A stretch of DNA of 64,000 nucleotides. It comes from Ruegeria discodermiae (lineage in GTDB: Bacteria; Pseudomonadota; Alphaproteobacteria; Rhodobacterales; Rhodobacteraceae). The position numbers were made by a program, and so were the translations under genes. Shown here in pieces: positions 8,481 through 18,296 of this stretch. Numbering within the stretch: position 1 is the first letter of the stretch; every line of letters begins with the position of its first letter. Below the pieces are notes generated by a model, which had not been told where the DNA came from, made no database searches, and saw only the letters and a program-made list of their open reading frames with translations. The DNA is taken from NCBI RefSeq assembly GCF_030758345.1, contig NZ_JAVAMO010000001.1:806001-870000 (forward strand), written 5' to 3'.

Positions 8481-10322
8481 ATGGCCGCAGTCGCCAAGAA
8501 GATGTCGAAAACGTTTGTGTGGATCCTGATGGGTCTGCTGATGGTGGGTCTTGCCGGGTTCGGCGCGGTCGACATGATGGGCTCTGCCCGGACCGTTGCG
8601 ACGGTCGGCGACGAGACCATCAGCGTCGACGAATATTACCGCGAATTACAACGTGAAATCAGCGCGTTGCAGCAACAGACCGGGCAAGGTCTGACCCCGG
8701 CGCAAGCGCGCGAGCTGGGTCTGGATCAACTGGCCCTGTCGCGGCTGGTTGCGCTGGCCGCGCTGGATCACGAGGTGGCACAGCTGGGCGTATCGCTTGG
8801 GGACGAAAACCTGCAGCAGGAGATCGTGGAAATTCCTGCCTTTCAGGGCGTGAATGGCGGCTTTGACCGCGAAGCCTATCGCTTTGCCGTTGAGCAGGCG
8901 GGCCTGAGCGAATCCGAATTCGAGGACAATCTGCGTAAGGAATCCGCCCGCACGCTGGTACAAAGCGCGCTGGTCTCGGGCGTTTCGATGCCCGACACCT
9001 TTGCCCAGACCATGACCGATTATGTGGGCGCGCGGCGTAGCTTCACCGTCGCCACGCTTGGGGCCGACCAGTTGCAGACCCAGGTTAGCACCCCCACCGA
9101 CACACAGATATCGGACTATTATGAGGCCAATATCGATCAGTTCACCCTGCCCCGCACCAAGCGCGTGACCTATGCTCTGCTCTCGCCCGAAGCGATGCTG
9201 GATGAGGTCGAGGTTGATGAAGAGTCGATCCGCAATCTTTATGAGACGCGCGAGGCCGAGTTCAACCAGCCTGCGCGCCGTCTTGTGGAGCGTCTGGTTT
9301 TCTCTGATGACGAGGCCGCGCAATCGGCGCTGGCGCAGATCGAAGTGAATGGCACAACCTTTGAAAAACTGGTCGAGGATCGCGGCCTGACGATGGTCGA
9401 TGTGGATCTGGGCGATCTGTCCGCCGCTGAACTGGGGGATGCCGCCGACGGGATCTTTGCCGCCGAAATCGGCGCGGTGGTCGGGCCCCTGCCCTCGGAT
9501 CTGGGACCGGCGCTCTATCGTATCAACGGCACGCTTGAGGCGCGCGAAACCCCGTTCGAAGAGGTTGAGTCTGAGCTGCGCGACGAGCTGGCCGCCGCCC
9601 GCGCCCGCCGCCTGCTGGAAGGCGAGGTCGAAAACCTCAACGATCTGCTGGCGGGTGGTGCCACCCTGGAAGAGCTGCGCGATGAGGCCGGGACGGAAGT
9701 TGGCCAGATCGACTGGACTGAGGAGAGTTCAGACGGTGTGGCCGCGTATGACGGCTTCCGCGCTGCCGCGTCCAACGTGCAAGAGGGCGATTTCCCCGAG
9801 ATCGACTTTCTCGAAGACGGCTCGCTTTTTGCCCTGCGTCTGGACGAAGTGCTTGAGCCGCGCCCCGAACCGCTGGAGCAATCTCGCGAGAGCGTGATCG
9901 CCGCCTGGCAGCAGGCTGAAACCGAGGCGGCGCTTGCCGAAATGGCGCAAGCGACGGCGGATCAGCTGGAAGCGGATGGCGATTTCACCGCCACTGGCCT
10001 GCCCGTACGCGTCGAAAACGGCCTGACCCGCACCGCCTTTCTGGAGGGCACGCCCCCCGACTTCATGACCCAGGTCTTTGAGATGGAGCCGGGCGAGCTG
10101 CGGGTGATCTCTGGCCCCGGTCAGGCGCAGATCGTGCGTCTGGACGAGGTGTTGCCGCCGGAAGAGACCGACGAGTTGAACCAGATGCGCCAGGCATTGG
10201 GCGCGCAGATGGACCAGACCCTGGCCCAGAACCTCTTTGACGCATTTGTGCGCGACGCCCAGACCCGCAGCCGCCCGACGGTGGACCAGCAGGCGCTGAC
10301 GGCGGTGCACGCGAATTTCTAG
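8481..10322 (+). CDS. ppiD: PpiD-like membrane-anchored peptidyl-prolyl isomerase / SurA-N chaperone
   Basis: A 613-residue periplasmic folding factor. One N-terminal membrane helix (about residues 10-30, VWILMGLLMVGLAGFGAV) is followed by a SurA-N-like helical region containing AxVGDETISVDEYYRELQ, then a parvulin-like domain (about 250-360) that is poorly conserved. The rest is acidic and helical. This layout matches PpiD/SurA-N-3 proteins acting on emerging outer-membrane and periplasmic proteins. A strong GGAGG precedes the ATG. Only 10 bp separate it from trpE, so they are probably co-transcribed. Confidence 0.85.
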   Translation: MAAVAKKMSKTFVWILMGLLMVGLAGFGAVDMMGSARTVATVGDETISVDEYYRELQREISALQQQTGQGLTPAQARELGLDQLALSRLVALAALDHEVAQLGVSLGDENLQQEIVEIPAFQGVNGGFDREAYRFAVEQAGLSESEFEDNLRKESARTLVQSALVSGVSMPDTFAQTMTDYVGARRSFTVATLGADQLQTQVSTPTDTQISDYYEANIDQFTLPRTKRVTYALLSPEAMLDEVEVDEESIRNLYETREAEFNQPARRLVERLVFSDDEAAQSALAQIEVNGTTFEKLVEDRGLTMVDVDLGDLSAAELGDAADGIFAAEIGAVVGPLPSDLGPALYRINGTLEARETPFEEVESELRDELAAARARRLLEGEVENLNDLLAGGATLEELRDEAGTEVGQIDWTEESSDGVAAYDGFRAAASNVQEGDFPEIDFLEDGSLFALRLDEVLEPRPEPLEQSRESVIAAWQQAETEAALAEMAQATADQLEADGDFTATGLPVRVENGLTRTAFLEGTPPDFMTQVFEMEPGELRVISGPGQAQIVRLDEVLPPEETDELNQMRQALGAQMDQTLAQNLFDAFVRDAQTRSRPTVDQQALTAVHANF

Positions 10323-10332
10323 GGCAACGCAG

Positions 10333-11844
10333 ATGGCCGTCGTCCCCGAATACGAAGCCTTCGCTCGCGCCTATGAGGCAGGCGAAAACCAGGTGGTCTA
10401 TGCCCGGCTTGCCGCCGATCTGGACACGCCCGTTTCGCTGATGCTGAAGCTGACCGGCGCACAGAAAGATGCGTTCATCTTGGAATCGGTGACCGGCGGT
10501 GAGGTGCGCGGGCGTTATTCGATCATAGGCATGAAGCCCGACCTGATCTGGCGCTGTCATGGCGAGGCCTCATCGATCAACCGCTCAGCCCGGTTCGACC
10601 CTGACGCCTTTGTTGCCCAGGACGGCAATCCGATGGACACGTTGCGCGCGCTGCTGGCAGAAAGCCGGATAGACCTGCCCGATGACATGCCACAGGCCGC
10701 AGCGGGCCTGTTCGGCTATCTCGGCTATGACATGATCCGCCTGGTCGAGCATCTGCCAAATGTAAACCCCGACCCGCTGGGCCTGCCCGACGCGGTGATG
10801 ATGCGCCCCTCGATCGTGGCAGTGCTGGATGGCGTCAAAGGCGAGGTCACGGTGGTTTCCCCTGCCTGGGTCAGCGAGGGTCAATCAGCGCGCGCGGCCT
10901 ATGCACAGGCGGCTGAGCGGGTGATGGATGCCGTGCGCGATCTGGAACGCGCCATGCCCAGCGAAAGCCGCGATCTGGGTCAGGCGCATGAGGTCGCGCC
11001 ACCAGTGTCGAATTTCACCAAGCAGGGCTATCTGGACGCGGTTGAGAAGGCCAAGGAATATATCCGCGCCGGTGATATCTTTCAGGTCGTTCCGGCGCAG
11101 CGCTGGACGCAGGACTTCCCGCAGCCACCCTTCGCGCTTTATCGCTCGCTGCGACGCACCAACCCCTCGCCCTTCATGTTCTATTTCAACTTCGGCGGCT
11201 TCCAGGTGGTGGGCGCAAGCCCCGAGATCTTGGTGCGGGTCTTTGGTGATGAGGTCACGATCCGCCCCATCGCAGGCACGCGGCCCCGCGGTGCGACGCC
11301 GGAAGAGGATCGCGCCCATGAGGTCGACCTGCTCGCCGACCAGAAGGAACTTGCCGAACATCTCATGCTGCTCGATCTGGGCCGCAACGATTGCGGGCGC
11401 GTGGCCAAGATCGGCACCGTGCGCCCGACCGAGCAGTTCATCATCGAACGCTACAGCCACGTCATGCATATCGTGTCAAACGTGGTGGGTGAGCTGGAGG
11501 AAAGCAAAGACGCGCTGGATGCGTTCTTTGCCGGGATGCCCGCAGGCACCGTGTCAGGCGCGCCCAAGGTGCGCGCGATGGAGATCATCGATGAGCTGGA
11601 GCCGGAAAAGCGCGGCATTTATGGCGGCGGGGTGGGCTATTTCTCCTCGGGTGGCGACATGGATATCTGTATCGCGCTGCGCACCGCGATCGTGAAGGAT
11701 CGCAAGCTTTATATCCAGGCCGGGGGCGGCGTGGTCTATGATAGCGACCCCGAGGCCGAGTTCATGGAGACCGTCCATAAATCCAACGCCATCCGCCGGG
11801 CGGCTGAGGACGCAGCGCGTTTTACCGGCGGCGGTAACGGCTAG
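10333..11844 (+). CDS. trpE: Anthranilate synthase component I
   Basis: Converts chorismate to anthranilate using ammonia from TrpG. The 503-residue length fits stand-alone TrpE. Signatures are the N-terminal Trp-feedback region (RGRYSIIGMKPDLIWR), PSPFMFYFNF, RPIAGTRPRGATPEEDRAHEVD (quoted in part), ELAEHLMLLDLGRNDCGRV, and FAGMPAGTVSGAPKVRAMEI with the chorismate-site residues. It lies downstream of ppiD and is cut off from trpGDC by a convergent gene, so the pathway is in at least two transcription units. I see no leader-peptide attenuator, as expected for an operon-internal gene. Confidence 0.96.
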   Translation: MAVVPEYEAFARAYEAGENQVVYARLAADLDTPVSLMLKLTGAQKDAFILESVTGGEVRGRYSIIGMKPDLIWRCHGEASSINRSARFDPDAFVAQDGNPMDTLRALLAESRIDLPDDMPQAAAGLFGYLGYDMIRLVEHLPNVNPDPLGLPDAVMMRPSIVAVLDGVKGEVTVVSPAWVSEGQSARAAYAQAAERVMDAVRDLERAMPSESRDLGQAHEVAPPVSNFTKQGYLDAVEKAKEYIRAGDIFQVVPAQRWTQDFPQPPFALYRSLRRTNPSPFMFYFNFGGFQVVGASPEILVRVFGDEVTIRPIAGTRPRGATPEEDRAHEVDLLADQKELAEHLMLLDLGRNDCGRVAKIGTVRPTEQFIIERYSHVMHIVSNVVGELEESKDALDAFFAGMPAGTVSGAPKVRAMEIIDELEPEKRGIYGGGVGYFSSGGDMDICIALRTAIVKDRKLYIQAGGGVVYDSDPEAEFMETVHKSNAIRRAAEDAARFTGGGNG

Positions 11845-11865
11845 GAGCCGACCGCCGCTTCGGGA

Positions 11866-13329
11866 TCACTCAGCATCTTGCGTCAGGACAGCCGAGACCG
11901 GGGCCAAGGCCACCCGGCTGGCGCGGTCCTGCAAGCCCCAGAGCAGCAGCGCTGATACCGTGTCGGGACGCACCCGTCCCAGCATCACGACGGCCCCTTC
12001 CTGCCCGGCTCGGAACGCGGCCTGATCGAGGAAGCGCCGCATCACCGTGGGCGTCTGGCCCGCCCCGTCAAAATCGCGGAACACCACGGTCGAGGGCACG
12101 CCCTCGCGCGCGGCGAGTTTCTGCACCGTGTTCAGGCCCTTGCCCTGAGTGATCAACCCCCGCCCCGTGCCACCCGCAATCGCGGTGATCTGATCCGAGA
12201 GCGGACGGTTGCCCTGAATACCGGTGCGTGTGCCTTCCAGAATCGCCACCGTTTCAGGTACGGCCTCCATCCAGACCGACAGCGACACTTCGGCATCCTG
12301 CGCGGTGGCGGCCAGCGGCATATCCGTCAGCATCACCACCTCGAACCCTGCGGCGCGGTGGCCCGCCATTTTCTCGGCGGCATCAGGCTTGGTCGGATCG
12401 ACCGCAAAGGTCAGCGGATAAGGAAACTCGCGCAACGCCTCGACACCCAGAGCGGCATCATCATCGATCAGCACGATCGACATCAGCGGCTTTTCTTCTG
12501 GGTTATCGAACCCCACCGCATAGGCCGAAATCGGAGGTTCACCACCAAGCTCTCCGACTCCCGGTGCCGACACGGTCTTGTGGCGGTCGGTCAGGGGCAC
12601 AACCGGCGTGCCGATTCGTGTACTTGGCTCTGATCCGGTACCCTGCCGGACGGGCGGCAGAGCGGCGAGCCGGGGCGAATCACTTTCGGTCTCGGCCGCT
12701 TCGGTTTCAACCTCGGGAACCAGCGGCGCTTCGGGCTCAGCGGCGGGCGCTGCAGGTGCAGCCGGGGGCTGTTGCCCTTCCGGTGCCTGTGGGGTGACCA
12801 GCGCAGGCGGCGTTGCCTCTGCCAGCACCGACGGCTCTCCGTTGCGGGTGACCACGGGCGGCTCGGCGGGCTCAGGCGCGGGCGGTTCCGGCGCCTCGGT
12901 CGACACACTGGGTGTCTCGTCCTGCTCCGGAATTGCCGGAGCCTCAATCGCCGCCGTTTGCGAGACCGGCTTTTCCGCCTCGACCTCCAGTTCAGGGGCC
13001 GCGCCCGCTTCGGGGCCGGTCAGACCCGCGGTTGTCTCTGTAATATCTGGCTTGTTTCCCGGTTGCGTATCGGCCCCGGTGCTGGCTGCAATGGTGTCGC
13101 TTTCGCTTTCAAGCTCGTCGGGCGCGCGCGGCGCAAGATCGACCAGATCGGCATCCGGACCGGGCTGAGCCACGTCGACCTCTGCCGCCTCCGGTTGCGC
13201 GGGCACCGCTGTGGGCGTCTCAGTCGCAACCTCGGGTTGGGGCGAGAGCGGCATCAGCAGCGACGCTCCCACGCTTACACATAGCACAACCGCCGCACCG
13301 GCCAGCAGTCCTCCGAAAAATCCGCCCAT
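11866..13329 (-). CDS. Divergent polysaccharide deacetylase (YibQ/DUF610-like), membrane anchored
   Basis: A 487-residue protein: an N-terminal membrane helix (about 4-26), a long Pro/Glu/Ala-rich linker (about 30-245) typical of a periplasm-spanning tether, and a C-terminal domain resembling the divergent polysaccharide deacetylase family (MSIVLIDDDAALG, LREFPYPLTFAVDPTKPDAAEKMAGHR quoted in part, GFEVVMLTDMP). It is presumably an envelope or murein-associated protein of unknown substrate. It is convergent with trpE (22 bp) and divergent from trpG, so it splits the trp genes. Confidence 0.82.
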   Translation of the reverse strand: MGGFFGGLLAGAAVVLCVSVGASLLMPLSPQPEVATETPTAVPAQPEAAEVDVAQPGPDADLVDLAPRAPDELESESDTIAASTGADTQPGNKPDITETTAGLTGPEAGAAPELEVEAEKPVSQTAAIEAPAIPEQDETPSVSTEAPEPPAPEPAEPPVVTRNGEPSVLAEATPPALVTPQAPEGQQPPAAPAAPAAEPEAPLVPEVETEAAETESDSPRLAALPPVRQGTGSEPSTRIGTPVVPLTDRHKTVSAPGVGELGGEPPISAYAVGFDNPEEKPLMSIVLIDDDAALGVEALREFPYPLTFAVDPTKPDAAEKMAGHRAAGFEVVMLTDMPLAATAQDAEVSLSVWMEAVPETVAILEGTRTGIQGNRPLSDQITAIAGGTGRGLITQGKGLNTVQKLAAREGVPSTVVFRDFDGAGQTPTVMRRFLDQAAFRAGQEGAVVMLGRVRPDTVSALLLWGLQDRASRVALAPVSAVLTQDAE

Positions 13330-13469
13330 ATCCTTGTCGCCTCTTTCGTGCTCTTCTTATGGTATTGCCCGGCTTGCGCTCTTGACGCTGCGCGGCAAGC
13401 CTGAACAAGTATGCCCACACTATACTGCGGCGGGGCGGGTCCTCGCCAGCCCTTAATCAACGAGCTGAC

Positions 13470-14051
13470 ATGCTGCTGCTGATCGATAACTACGATTCCT
13501 TCACCTACAACCTCGTTCACTATCTGGGCGAGCTTGGGGCCGAGATGGTGGTGCGCCGCAACGACGCGCTGGACGTGCAGGAGGCGATGGGCATGAAGCC
13601 GGACGGCATCCTGCTCAGCCCCGGTCCCTGCGACCCGGATCAGGCGGGCATCTGCCTCGCCCTGACCCAAGCCGCTGCCGAAACGAAAACGCCGCTGATG
13701 GGTGTCTGCCTGGGCCATCAGACCATCGGTCAGGCCTTTGGCGGCAAGGTGGTGCGCTGTCATGAAATCGTGCACGGCAAGATGGGCATGATGCAGCACA
13801 GTGGCAAAGGCCTGTTCGCCGAGTTGCCCTCACCATTTGAGGCAACGCGCTATCACTCGCTGATTGTCGAACGCGAGAGCCTGCCGGACTGTCTTGAGAT
13901 CACCGCCGAGCTTGAGGATGGCACAATCATGGGTCTGCAGCATCGTGAATTGCCGATGCATGGCGTGCAGTTCCACCCCGAATCCATCGCCTCGGAACAC
14001 GGCCATGCGCTGCTGCGCAATTTTCTGGATGAGATGAAGGTCCCCGCATGA
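13470..14051 (+). CDS. trpG: Anthranilate synthase component II (glutamine amidotransferase)
   Basis: Class I glutamine amidotransferase supplying ammonia to TrpE. The 193-residue protein has the nucleophile Cys in [15 protein letters not shown], the His-Glu dyad in [14 protein letters not shown], and the N-terminal [17 protein letters not shown]. In some bacteria this subunit also serves folate synthesis; position before trpD favours tryptophan. Its stop overlaps the trpD start by 4 bp. Together with trpD, trpC, moaC and moeA it forms a run of five genes with overlapping ends. Confidence 0.95.
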   Translation: MLLLIDNYDSFTYNLVHYLGELGAEMVVRRNDALDVQEAMGMKPDGILLSPGPCDPDQAGICLALTQAAAETKTPLMGVCLGHQTIGQAFGGKVVRCHEIVHGKMGMMQHSGKGLFAELPSPFEATRYHSLIVERESLPDCLEITAELEDGTIMGLQHRELPMHGVQFHPESIASEHGHALLRNFLDEMKVPA

Positions 14052-15067
14052 GTGATGCGCTGAAGCCGCTGATTGATGCGGCCGCCAATGGTCCCCTGTC
14101 GCGCGCGCAAGCCGAACAGGCGTTTCAGGTTCTCTTTGAGGGCGAAGCAACGCCCAGCCAGATCGGCGGGTTGCTGATGGCGCTGCGCACGCGAGGCGAG
14201 ACGGTGGACGAATATGCCGCCGCCGCCGCCGTGATGCGCGCGAAATGCCATGCGGTGTCCGCGCCCGAGGGTGCAATGGACATTGTCGGCACTGGCGGCG
14301 ATGGCAAGGGCACGCTCAACATCTCGACCGCGACCGCTTTTGTGGTGGCCGGGGCGGATGTGGTGGTGGCCAAGCATGGCAACCGCAATCTCAGCTCGAA
14401 ATCCGGCGCGGCGGATGCGCTGGGGCAGATGGGCATCAACGTGATGATCGGCGCGGATGTAGCTGAAAAGGCGCTGAAAGAGGCTGGCATCTGCTTCATG
14501 ATGGCCCCGATGCACCATCCCGCCATCGCCCATGTGATGCCCACCCGGCAAGAGCTCGGCACGCGCACCATCTTCAACATTCTGGGCCCGCTCACCAACC
14601 CTGCAGGTGTGAAACGGCAGCTGACCGGCGCGTTTTCCCGCGATCTGATCCGACCCATGGCCGAAACGCTGGGACAGCTCGGGTCCGACCGCGCCTGGCT
14701 GGTCCATGGCTCGGACGGCACCGATGAGCTGACCATCACCGGCATCAGTTGGGTCGCGGCCCTTGAGGATGGCGTGGTGAAAGAAGTCGAACTGCATCCC
14801 GAAGATGCGGGCCTGCCGGTGCACGATTTCGAAGAGATCGTCGGCGGAACACCGGAAGAGAATGCGCGCGCCTTCAACGCCTTGCTCGATGGCGCGCCCT
14901 CGGCCTATCGCGACGCCGTCCTGCTGAACGCGGCCGCTGCGCTGGTGATCGGCGAAAAGGCGAGCGACCTGCGGGAGGGTGTTGAAATCGCGGCGGAAAG
15001 CATTGATAGCGGTAAGGCGCGCGAAAAAATCTCGGCCTTGGCCAAAATCACACAGGACGCCTCATGA
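14048..15067 (+). CDS. trpD: Anthranilate phosphoribosyltransferase
   Basis: Second tryptophan-pathway step: anthranilate plus PRPP gives phosphoribosyl-anthranilate. The 339-residue protein shows the glycine-rich PRPP loop ([19 protein letters not shown]), [21 protein letters not shown] (anthranilate and PRPP contacts, quoted in part), and [10 protein letters not shown]. It overlaps trpG and trpC by 4 bp each, implying coupled translation. Confidence 0.96.
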   Translation: MSDALKPLIDAAANGPLSRAQAEQAFQVLFEGEATPSQIGGLLMALRTRGETVDEYAAAAAVMRAKCHAVSAPEGAMDIVGTGGDGKGTLNISTATAFVVAGADVVVAKHGNRNLSSKSGAADALGQMGINVMIGADVAEKALKEAGICFMMAPMHHPAIAHVMPTRQELGTRTIFNILGPLTNPAGVKRQLTGAFSRDLIRPMAETLGQLGSDRAWLVHGSDGTDELTITGISWVAALEDGVVKEVELHPEDAGLPVHDFEEIVGGTPEENARAFNALLDGAPSAYRDAVLLNAAAALVIGEKASDLREGVEIAAESIDSGKAREKISALAKITQDAS

Positions 15068-15876
15068 CGGAAACCATTCTGGACAAGATCAAGGCCTATA
15101 AGCTGGAAGAGGTTGCAGCCGACAAGGAAGCGACCCCGCTTGAGCGGATGGAGTCGCTGGCCCGCGAGGCACCTGCCGTGCGCCCTTTCCTGACCGCGCT
15201 TCGCGAGGCCAAGCGGAATGGCTACGGGCTGATCGCCGAGATCAAGAAGGCCAGCCCGTCCAAAGGTCTGATCCGCGAAGATTTCGATCCGGCGGCGTTG
15301 GCCGCAGCTTATGCGGCTGGGGGCGCGACCTGCCTGTCCGTTCTCACCGACACGCCCAGCTTTCAGGGTGCGAAGGCGTATCTGAAACAGGCCCGCGCCG
15401 CCTGCGACCTGCCCGTTCTGCGCAAGGATTTCATGTATGACCCCTATCAGGTGGTCGAAGCGCGCGCGCTGGGTGCGGATTGTATCCTGATCATCATGGC
15501 CTCGGTCAGCGATGAACAGGCCGCCGAATTGGAAAAGACCGCCCATGACTGGGAAATGAACGTGCTGATCGAGGTGCATGACGCCCATGAGCTTGAGCGC
15601 GCCGCCAAGCTGACCAGCCCGCTGATCGGCATCAACAACCGCAACCTGCACACGTTTGAAACCTCGCTCGACACCACGCGCACGCTGTCGAAACTGGTGC
15701 CCTCGGATCGCACCATCGTCTGCGAAAGCGGGCTGCACAGCGCCGCCGAACTGGCCGATATCGCCCGCTATGGCGCGCGCTGCTTCCTGATCGGCGAAAG
15801 CCTGATGCGCCAGGAGGACGTGGAAAAGGCCACCCGTGAGATGCTGGCCAATCCGCTGGTGCCCGGAGCCATGTGA
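15064..15876 (+). CDS. trpC: Indole-3-glycerol-phosphate synthase
   Basis: TIM-barrel enzyme closing the indole ring from CdRP. The 270-residue protein has the catalytic Lys in [32 protein letters not shown] with its second conserved Lys, [12 protein letters not shown] with the conserved Asn, and [14 protein letters not shown]. It is a monofunctional TrpC, with no fused TrpF. Its TGA shares a base with the ATG of moaC (TGATG), tying tryptophan and molybdopterin genes in one transcript. Confidence 0.96.
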   Translation: MTETILDKIKAYKLEEVAADKEATPLERMESLAREAPAVRPFLTALREAKRNGYGLIAEIKKASPSKGLIREDFDPAALAAAYAAGGATCLSVLTDTPSFQGAKAYLKQARAACDLPVLRKDFMYDPYQVVEARALGADCILIIMASVSDEQAAELEKTAHDWEMNVLIEVHDAHELERAAKLTSPLIGINNRNLHTFETSLDTTRTLSKLVPSDRTIVCESGLHSAAELADIARYGARCFLIGESLMRQEDVEKATREMLANPLVPGAM

Positions 15877-16349
15877 TGGCACTGACCCATTTCGACAGCA
15901 AGGGCGATGCCCATATGGTCGATGTCTCGGACAAGGAGATCACCGACCGTATCGCGGTGGCCCAAGGCCACGTGAGTATGCAGCGCGAAACCTTTGATAT
16001 CATTTCAGAAGGCCGCGCCAAGAAAGGGGATGTTCTGGGTGTCGCCCGTCTGGCGGGCATCATGGGGGCCAAGAAGACCCCCGACCTGATCCCGCTCTGC
16101 CATCCGCTGCCGGTCACGAAGGTCGCCGTTGAATTGACGCTGGACCCGGACCTGCCCGGTGTGCAGATCGAGGCCACCGTACGCACCACCGGTCAGACCG
16201 GCGTCGAGATGGAGGCGCTGACGGCGGTGTCGACGGCGGCGCTGACGGTCTATGACATGACCAAGGCGGTGGACAAATCCATGCAGATCGGCGGCATTCG
16301 CGTTATCCTGAAAGATGGCGGAAAATCAGGCCGCTACGAGGCACAATGA
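15876..16349 (+). CDS. moaC: Cyclic pyranopterin monophosphate synthase
   Basis: Second step of molybdenum-cofactor synthesis, completing cPMP formation with MoaA. The 157-residue protein has the family signatures [18 protein letters not shown] and [20 protein letters not shown], plus the C-terminal KSGRY. I chose ATG 15876, which overlaps the trpC stop by one base; an in-frame GTG at 15873 is possible. It is followed directly by moeA with a 4-bp overlap. MoaA is not in the window. Confidence 0.94.
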   Translation: MALTHFDSKGDAHMVDVSDKEITDRIAVAQGHVSMQRETFDIISEGRAKKGDVLGVARLAGIMGAKKTPDLIPLCHPLPVTKVAVELTLDPDLPGVQIEATVRTTGQTGVEMEALTAVSTAALTVYDMTKAVDKSMQIGGIRVILKDGGKSGRYEAQ

Positions 16350-17518
16350 TTTCTGTTGACGAGGCCCGCGCCCATCTGTTCGCCCTCGTCTCGCCGCTGG
16401 AAGCCGAGACCATCCCACTGGCACAGGCGGCAGGCCGGGTTCTGGCCCGCGATGCGGTCGCGACCCGCGACCAGCCGCCCTTTGCGGCCTCATCGATGGA
16501 CGGCTATGCGATGAATTCGGCCGAGGTCGAATTGCATGCCATGTTCAAACTCGTCGGCGAAGCCGCTGCGGGCAAACGCTTTTCCGGCGATGTGAAACCG
16601 GGTCAGACGGTGCGCATCTTCACCGGTGCCCCGATGCCCGAAGGCACGGATTTTGTCGTCATTCAGGAAAATACCGAACAGCGCGGTGATCTCGTCACGA
16701 TCACCGATGGTCCGGGCACCAAATCCAATATCCGCCCCGCAGGCGTGGATTTCAAGACCGGAGACCGCCTGACCGCCCCCCGCCGCCTGTCGCCATCCGA
16801 TGTCGCCCTGCTGGCCGCCATGAACATCGCCGATGTGCCGGTCACCCGTCGCCCGGTTGTTGCCCTGATCTCGAACGGCAACGAGCTGGTGATGCCCGGC
16901 GAGATCCCCGGCCCGGATCAGATCATCGCCTCCAACACCTTTGGCCTGAAGGCGCTGTTCCAAGAGGTCGGCGCGCAGGTCCGGATGTTGCCGGTGGCAC
17001 GTGATACGACACGCTCGCTCACCGCCGCGCTGGAACTGGCGGCGGGTGCCGACTTGGTGATCACCATCGGCGGTGCATCGGTGGGCGATCACGATCTGGT
17101 CGAAGAGGTCACCGGCACGCTCGGTATGGAGCGGTCGTTTTACAAGGTGCTGATGCGCCCGGGCAAACCACTGATGGCAGGGCGCCTGGGGAATGCGGCG
17201 ATGATCGGGCTGCCAGGAAATCCCGTCTCTGCAATGATTTGTGGGCATATCTTCGTGCTGCCCCTGCTGCGCTACATGTTGGGCTTGCCCGACACGCTGC
17301 CCCAAATGCGCAAAGCCGTGCTGAGCGCGCCTTTGTCAGAAAACGGCCCGCGTGCGCATTACATGCGCGCCACATTGGACGGAAGTGACATCGCAGCGGC
17401 GGAGGACCAGGACAGTTCGCTGCTGAGTGTTCTGGCACGCGCCAATGCGCTGATCCTGCGTCCCCCCAAAGACCCAGCCCGAGCGGTCGGAGAGATAGTC
17501 AGCTACATCCCGCTCTGA
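16346..17518 (+). CDS. moeA: Molybdopterin molybdenumtransferase
   Basis: Inserts molybdate into adenylated molybdopterin. The 390-residue protein has the MoeA layout: an N-terminal part with [14 protein letters not shown], a domain with [19 protein letters not shown], the MPT-binding domain with [23 protein letters not shown] and GLPGNPVSA, and a small C-terminal beta domain. It is the last gene of the trpG-moeA run; the next gene, lexA, has its own promoter in the 79-bp gap. Confidence 0.95.
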   Translation: MISVDEARAHLFALVSPLEAETIPLAQAAGRVLARDAVATRDQPPFAASSMDGYAMNSAEVELHAMFKLVGEAAAGKRFSGDVKPGQTVRIFTGAPMPEGTDFVVIQENTEQRGDLVTITDGPGTKSNIRPAGVDFKTGDRLTAPRRLSPSDVALLAAMNIADVPVTRRPVVALISNGNELVMPGEIPGPDQIIASNTFGLKALFQEVGAQVRMLPVARDTTRSLTAALELAAGADLVITIGGASVGDHDLVEEVTGTLGMERSFYKVLMRPGKPLMAGRLGNAAMIGLPGNPVSAMICGHIFVLPLLRYMLGLPDTLPQMRKAVLSAPLSENGPRAHYMRATLDGSDIAAAEDQDSSLLSVLARANALILRPPKDPARAVGEIVSYIPL

Positions 17519-17536
17519 GCGCCTACGTCAAACGCA

Positions 17537-17565
17537 TTGACACAAAACAGGAACATGCGTAGAAC
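17537..17565 (+). promoter_or_regulatory. lexA promoter with embedded LexA (SOS) box
   Basis: A consensus -35 TTGACA (17537-17542) is followed after 17 bp by a -10-like TAGAAC (17560-17565). GAAC-N7-GAAC, the alphaproteobacterial LexA box, spans 17551-17565, so its second half-site is part of the -10 itself. Bound LexA would block its own transcription. The start codon of lexA is 33 bp downstream. Confidence 0.88.
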
Positions 17566-17597
17566 AAATGTAAACGCATGGAGCAGAGGTGTGCGCA

Positions 17598-18296
17598 ATG
17601 CTGACCAAGAAGCAGTTGGATTTGCTGGAGTTTATTCACAAACGTCTACAGGCTGATGGCGTGCCGCCCAGTTTCGACGAAATGAAGGTGGCACTGGATC
17701 TGCGGTCGAAATCCGGCATCCACCGCCTGATCACGGCGCTGGAGGAGCGCGGCTTTATCCGCCGTCTCGCCCATCGCGCCCGCGCCATCGAGATCGTGAA
17801 GCTGCCGGAAAGCCTGGGGGGTGAATCGACGCTCGGGTTCCAGCCGCGTGTCATCGACGGCGACCGCCCCGACATGCCCCGCCCGGCCAATACCGAACCG
17901 GTTGCTGTTCACGCGATGGAACTGCCCGTCATGGGTCGCATCGCCGCCGGTGTCCCGATCGAGGCAATCAGCCACGTCTCCAGCCATGTCTCGGTACCTG
18001 GAACGATGGTGTCCGGCACCAGCGAGCATTATGCGCTTGAAGTCAAAGGCGATTCGATGATCGATGCCGGGATCAATGATGGTGATATCGTGGTGATCCG
18101 CGAAAGCGGCGCCGCCGATAATGGCGATATCGTGGTGGCGCTGGTCGAGGATCAGGAAGCCACGCTGAAGCGCTTCTTTCGCCGTGGCAACGCCATCGCG
18201 CTTGAGGCCGCCAACCCGACCTATGAAACCCGCGTCTTCCCGGAAGAGAAAGTGCGCGTTCAGGGCCGCCTGGTCGGATTGATCCGCACTTACTGA
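17598..18296 (+). CDS. lexA: LexA repressor
   Basis: SOS-response repressor that self-cleaves when stimulated by RecA filaments. The 232-residue protein has an N-terminal winged-helix domain (about 1-65), the Ala117-Gly118 cleavage bond in [12 protein letters not shown], the catalytic Ser153 in [10 protein letters not shown] and the catalytic Lys191 in [10 protein letters not shown] start at ATG 17598 behind AGAGG; an in-frame GTG nine bases upstream is less likely. An autoregulatory LexA box covers the promoter. Its 3' end overlaps the convergent comEC by 7 bp. Confidence 0.97.
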   Translation: MLTKKQLDLLEFIHKRLQADGVPPSFDEMKVALDLRSKSGIHRLITALEERGFIRRLAHRARAIEIVKLPESLGGESTLGFQPRVIDGDRPDMPRPANTEPVAVHAMELPVMGRIAAGVPIEAISHVSSHVSVPGTMVSGTSEHYALEVKGDSMIDAGINDGDIVVIRESGAADNGDIVVALVEDQEATLKRFFRRGNAIALEAANPTYETRVFPEEKVRVQGRLVGLIRTY

